DNA of 51,904 bases from SIG454 sp045646365 (GTDB taxonomy: Bacteria; Bacillota; Clostridia; Monoglobales; Monoglobaceae), in NCBI GenBank assembly GCA_045646365.1, contig JAZRKP010000054.1, positions 1-51,904 on the forward strand, in the 5' to 3' direction. Shown here piece after piece: positions 48,950-51,904 of this stretch (position 1 is its first letter; each line of letters begins with the position of its first letter). The translations under genes and the position numbers were made by a program. Under the pieces are notes generated by a model. That model had not been told where the DNA came from. It saw only the letters and a program-made list of their open reading frames with translations, and ran no database searches.

Positions 48950-51565
48950 ATGAAATATAAACATTTAGTAAAAATACTTTTATTTGTTTTGATTTTACAA
49001 TTGTGTTCAATTAGTATTGTTAATGCAAAAAAGAGCAAAGTAGAAGACGAACCGATTAAGCTATTGATTGCACTTGATATTATGGAAAAGGATGAATACA
49101 CAGGTATATTTTGGGAAACCGTGCCTGTTACAAGAGGAAGGATGGCACAAATCCTTTGCAAATTATATAGTGTAGAACCCGAAAAGGATGCTGTTGCAAA
49201 ATTTGAGGATGTATCAGATGGAGACAGAGCATACGTTGAAACTGCTGTAAGAAATGGTTATATGTTAGGATATGGTGAGGGAAAATTCGGGCCTGATGAT
49301 ATTATAACAATGGAGCAGGCTATAAAGGTATTTGTATCTCTGACAGGAGGAAATAATGTAGCAAAAACTTTTGGTGGATATCCCGACGGGTACATAAAGC
49401 TTGCAAGACGGCTTGGTATTTTAGACGGAATAACAACAAACTATAAAAGTGATGCAACTCAAAAAGATATAGCTAATCTTTTATATAATGCAATGATGTC
49501 CGGGGGATTGGATGTGACGGGTATAACAGGCGATAATGTATTGTATTCTGTTAATGAAAATGAGACTCTTTTAACGGAAAAGCTTGATATATATCGTTAT
49601 TCGGGAATCGTTGAAGAAGATGATGTAACAGGTCTTAGTTCTGCTGATGGGGCAGATATGGGAAAGGTTTGCATTGGCGGAGCATATTATTATGACCCTG
49701 AAAATTTTACAGACGAATTATTGGGATGTTCAGTTGTAGTCTATGCAAGGGTGAAGAATGAAAATGATTTTGGAACAATTGTGTATGTAGAAGAAAGTAC
49801 AAAGAATAAGGTTTTAATTCTTGACGGAAATGAAAAAGAATTTGACAGTATTTCGGAAAGAAAAGTAAATTATTATGAAGGAAAAAAATTAAAGAATATT
49901 GAATTAAATTTTGCTGTTGATATGATTTATAACGGAAAAGCGATTGCTTTTGATGAGAAGTATATCGATGGTGAAAAAGAGTATATAAAGTTTATTGATA
50001 ATGATGGTAAGGATGGATATGATGTAGTAGTTATATATGATTATAAAGACTATATCATTGAAAAAGTAAGTGTTAATTCGGAAAAAATAACTTTCAAATA
50101 CGGACAAAATCCTATTTCGTTAGAAGATGCTATAATAAGATATTATGGTAATAAGGAAAGACCGACTATCCAAAGTTTAACAGAGGACGATGTTGTTTCG
50201 GTAGCAATATCAGAAAATGAAACTGATGATAAGGTTTATACAATTAGGATAGGTAAGGAATCTATAACGGGAGTATTAGAATATATAAAAGCGAATGATG
50301 AGACTTGTTTTACAATAAGCGGAGAGAAAGTTTTTGTATCTGATACTTATGAAAACCTTGTTAATGCAGGATATATACAAGAAGCAAAGGCGGGAGATAG
50401 CGGAAAGTTCTTAATTAACGCGTTTGGAAAAGTAGTCAGCTTTGATGCAACCCGGGCAAATGTTAGTGTAGGATATTTAGTTGCATGGTGCAAGAACGAA
50501 GGTTATTTCGGAACAGACACTTTCAGTGTGAAAATTTATACGCAAGAAAAAAAGCTTGAAACCTATGTGACAGATGAAAAGGTTAAAATCAATAATAAAA
50601 ATATGTACTCATCAAAGATAGTAAATGATAGCACATATACGAGCTTACTCAATAAAAAACAGCTTGTAATATATAATCAGAAGGATGGAGTTTTAAAGGA
50701 AATAGTATTCCCTAAGGATGGTTATGATGCACAAGAATTTTCGGTGGATGCAAAAGCTAATTTTAGATGTGTAAGAACAGGCGTTTTATCAAATAAGTAT
50801 CTGATGAATTCAAACACGATTATATTCCAAGTTCCAAATAACAGCTCAACAGAAAGTGAGTTTGATGATGAGACAAACTACAACGTAATCAATTCGAATT
50901 CATTAAGTGTAGAAAGAGATTACGGATTAGAGCTTTATGAGGTTGCAGAAAACGGAATTGTAGGATATATCGTGTTGGAGTATGATGCAAACGCTTTGGG
51001 AATAAGCTCAGGTACAACTTCGATAGTTGTTAAGAGTGTAATTGAAAGTGTTGATGCAAACAACGATGCTAATGATGTTATTTTAGGCTACGACGAATCG
51101 GGAAAGGAGGTGGAGATTTGGGCAATAAATTCTGACTCATTAATCGATGCAACCCTCAATCGAAAACCGCAGGCGGGCGATGTTATTCAATACAGAACAG
51201 ACTCAACCGGTAGGGTTAAGAGAATAGTAATATGTCATGATGTTTTGAATTATGATAAATATTACACACCTACACCTTACACAACAGGAGAAGTAAATTC
51301 CAATCCTCAAGCGACTAAGGTATTTGGCAGGGTGCACAGTATAAATTCAGGGCTTATGACGGTGTATTGTGGCGACGAGTATGAGGAAATAACACCAGAT
51401 AAGATTTCAGAATGTGTTTCAAATACAGGTTCGGCGATATTCAAGTATCATAAAAACGTAGGACTATTTGAGAAAATTACATTTGATGAGATTTTTAAGG
51501 GAGACAGAGTTTTTGCGGCAATAGATAAGTCAAACAGGACAAGAATAGTAGTAGTCTATGAATAA
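48950..51565 (+). CDS. Large exported protein with N-terminal S-layer homology domains
   Basis: This 871-residue protein has a signal peptide (about residues 1-26, ending VNAKK) followed by two to three SLH-type repeats (about 35-190, with FEDVSDGDRAYVETAV and MLGYGEGKFGPDD). The remaining 680 residues are acidic, beta-rich and repetitive in style, with many short strands; I do not recognise the fold. Here SLH is N-terminal, unlike the preceding protein. A surface or S-layer role is inferred. The start lies three bases after the previous stop. Confidence 0.85.
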   Translation: MKYKHLVKILLFVLILQLCSISIVNAKKSKVEDEPIKLLIALDIMEKDEYTGIFWETVPVTRGRMAQILCKLYSVEPEKDAVAKFEDVSDGDRAYVETAVRNGYMLGYGEGKFGPDDIITMEQAIKVFVSLTGGNNVAKTFGGYPDGYIKLARRLGILDGITTNYKSDATQKDIANLLYNAMMSGGLDVTGITGDNVLYSVNENETLLTEKLDIYRYSGIVEEDDVTGLSSADGADMGKVCIGGAYYYDPENFTDELLGCSVVVYARVKNENDFGTIVYVEESTKNKVLILDGNEKEFDSISERKVNYYEGKKLKNIELNFAVDMIYNGKAIAFDEKYIDGEKEYIKFIDNDGKDGYDVVVIYDYKDYIIEKVSVNSEKITFKYGQNPISLEDAIIRYYGNKERPTIQSLTEDDVVSVAISENETDDKVYTIRIGKESITGVLEYIKANDETCFTISGEKVFVSDTYENLVNAGYIQEAKAGDSGKFLINAFGKVVSFDATRANVSVGYLVAWCKNEGYFGTDTFSVKIYTQEKKLETYVTDEKVKINNKNMYSSKIVNDSTYTSLLNKKQLVIYNQKDGVLKEIVFPKDGYDAQEFSVDAKANFRCVRTGVLSNKYLMNSNTIIFQVPNNSSTESEFDDETNYNVINSNSLSVERDYGLELYEVAENGIVGYIVLEYDANALGISSGTTSIVVKSVIESVDANNDANDVILGYDESGKEVEIWAINSDSLIDATLNRKPQAGDVIQYRTDSTGRVKRIVICHDVLNYDKYYTPTPYTTGEVNSNPQATKVFGRVHSINSGLMTVYCGDEYEEITPDKISECVSNTGSAIFKYHKNVGLFEKITFDEIFKGDRVFAAIDKSNRTRIVVVYE

Positions 51566-51595
51566 AACTAAAAAAGAAAGAATGGAGTGTAAAAT

Positions 51596-51904
51596 ATGAA
51601 AAAATTACTTTTAAGCTTAGTGACAATTATGCTTGTGTGTACAGTGTATGTTGCAGCAGAAGATATGTATGTAATTGATACATATAATGCACAATTTAGT
51701 GAGGAACAGGGATTAAACAATTTTTATTTTCGAGGAATCGATAACACGGGAAATGAAGTAGAACTTAGCTTGTTCCCTCAAAGCAATAACCCATCAAATA
51801 AAATATGGAGACCAGCAGAAGGAATGCATCCATCTGTAACTTTCGATGGGATAAATGCAAGTAATTTGGAAATGGATGCGGCAATTATTTTCGAATCACC
51901 CAAG
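51596..51904 (+). CDS. Exported protein, N-terminal part (3' truncated by window)
   Basis: The frame is open for 103 codons to the window end. It starts with a signal peptide (MKKLLLSLVTIMLVCTVYVAA, cleaved near AEDM) and continues with a beta-rich, asparagine-rich sequence of unknown family. TGGAG precedes the ATG by nine bases. It belongs to the same run as the two SLH proteins and is probably another cell-surface protein. Confidence 0.75.
   Translation, partial: MKKLLLSLVTIMLVCTVYVAAEDMYVIDTYNAQFSEEQGLNNFYFRGIDNTGNEVELSLFPQSNNPSNKIWRPAEGMHPSVTFDGINASNLEMDAAIIFESPK

Overview
The window is a low-GC chromosomal segment whose gene order and regulation point to an anaerobic, rod-shaped member of the Clostridia (Bacillota). 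Evidence includes a Nudix/ZapA/U32/Maf/MreBCD/PBP2/MinCDE morphogenesis block, a T-box leader, a TPP riboswitch, an [FeFe]-hydrogenase maturase (HydE), S-layer homology proteins and many AraC regulators. I cannot name the genus from sequence alone. No CRISPR array, complete transposon or intact phage is visible.

Layout. 1-12.4 kb is a tight forward block: the end of a glutamate-synthase-like oxidoreductase, Nudix hydrolase, ZapA, U32 peptidase, a NusG-domain-II protein, a Gx transporter, Maf, MreB-MreC-MreD-PBP2, MinC, then MinD-MinE-MgsA behind their own promoter, and TcdA. 12.5-18.8 kb holds tRNA-Pro, a HisJ-like PHP phosphatase, a T-box leader with probable Phe specifier driving a PaaK-type ligase plus an ACT-domain protein, a TIM-barrel isomerase, a lipid kinase and an orphan HydE. 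18.8-26.7 kb is a sugar and transport region: an AraC regulator divergent from an esterase, a GH38 alpha-mannosidase and a HAD phosphatase, then an ECF S component, PutP and a histidine phosphatase. tRNA-Leu and tRNA-Gln follow.

27.3-32.9 kb contains two nutrient modules. One is a ribokinase-like protein fused to an AraC DNA-binding domain, one base from a nucleoside hydrolase. The other is a TPP-riboswitch operon, thiM-thiE-(HAD/thiD fusion). 33-39.8 kb carries a GNAT acetyltransferase with a Gfo/Idh/MocA oxidoreductase, three AraC-type regulators and two paralogous DMT permeases. The regulator-permease pair occurs twice, and the second regulator is an in-frame chimera whose first 160 residues are the front half of a NagB-like sugar isomerase.

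39.8-43.3 kb looks like a decayed integration hot spot: short direct repeats, tRNA 3'-half fragments with minus-strand terminators, an SNF2 helicase truncated after motif IV and fused to an XRE domain, a possible structured minus-strand RNA, and a helix-turn-helix gene with an apparent frameshift at an A6 run. 43.3-51.9 kb returns to glycan and surface functions: an AraC regulator, a GH2 beta-mannosidase, two SLH-domain exported proteins and the start of a third exported protein.

The strongest leads are the sugar-enzyme/AraC fusions (ribokinase-AraC and NagB-AraC) and the tRNA-associated remnant with its helicase-XRE chimera. No wholly new multi-gene system is proven. Both chimeras need read-level or homologue confirmation before they are taken as functional.
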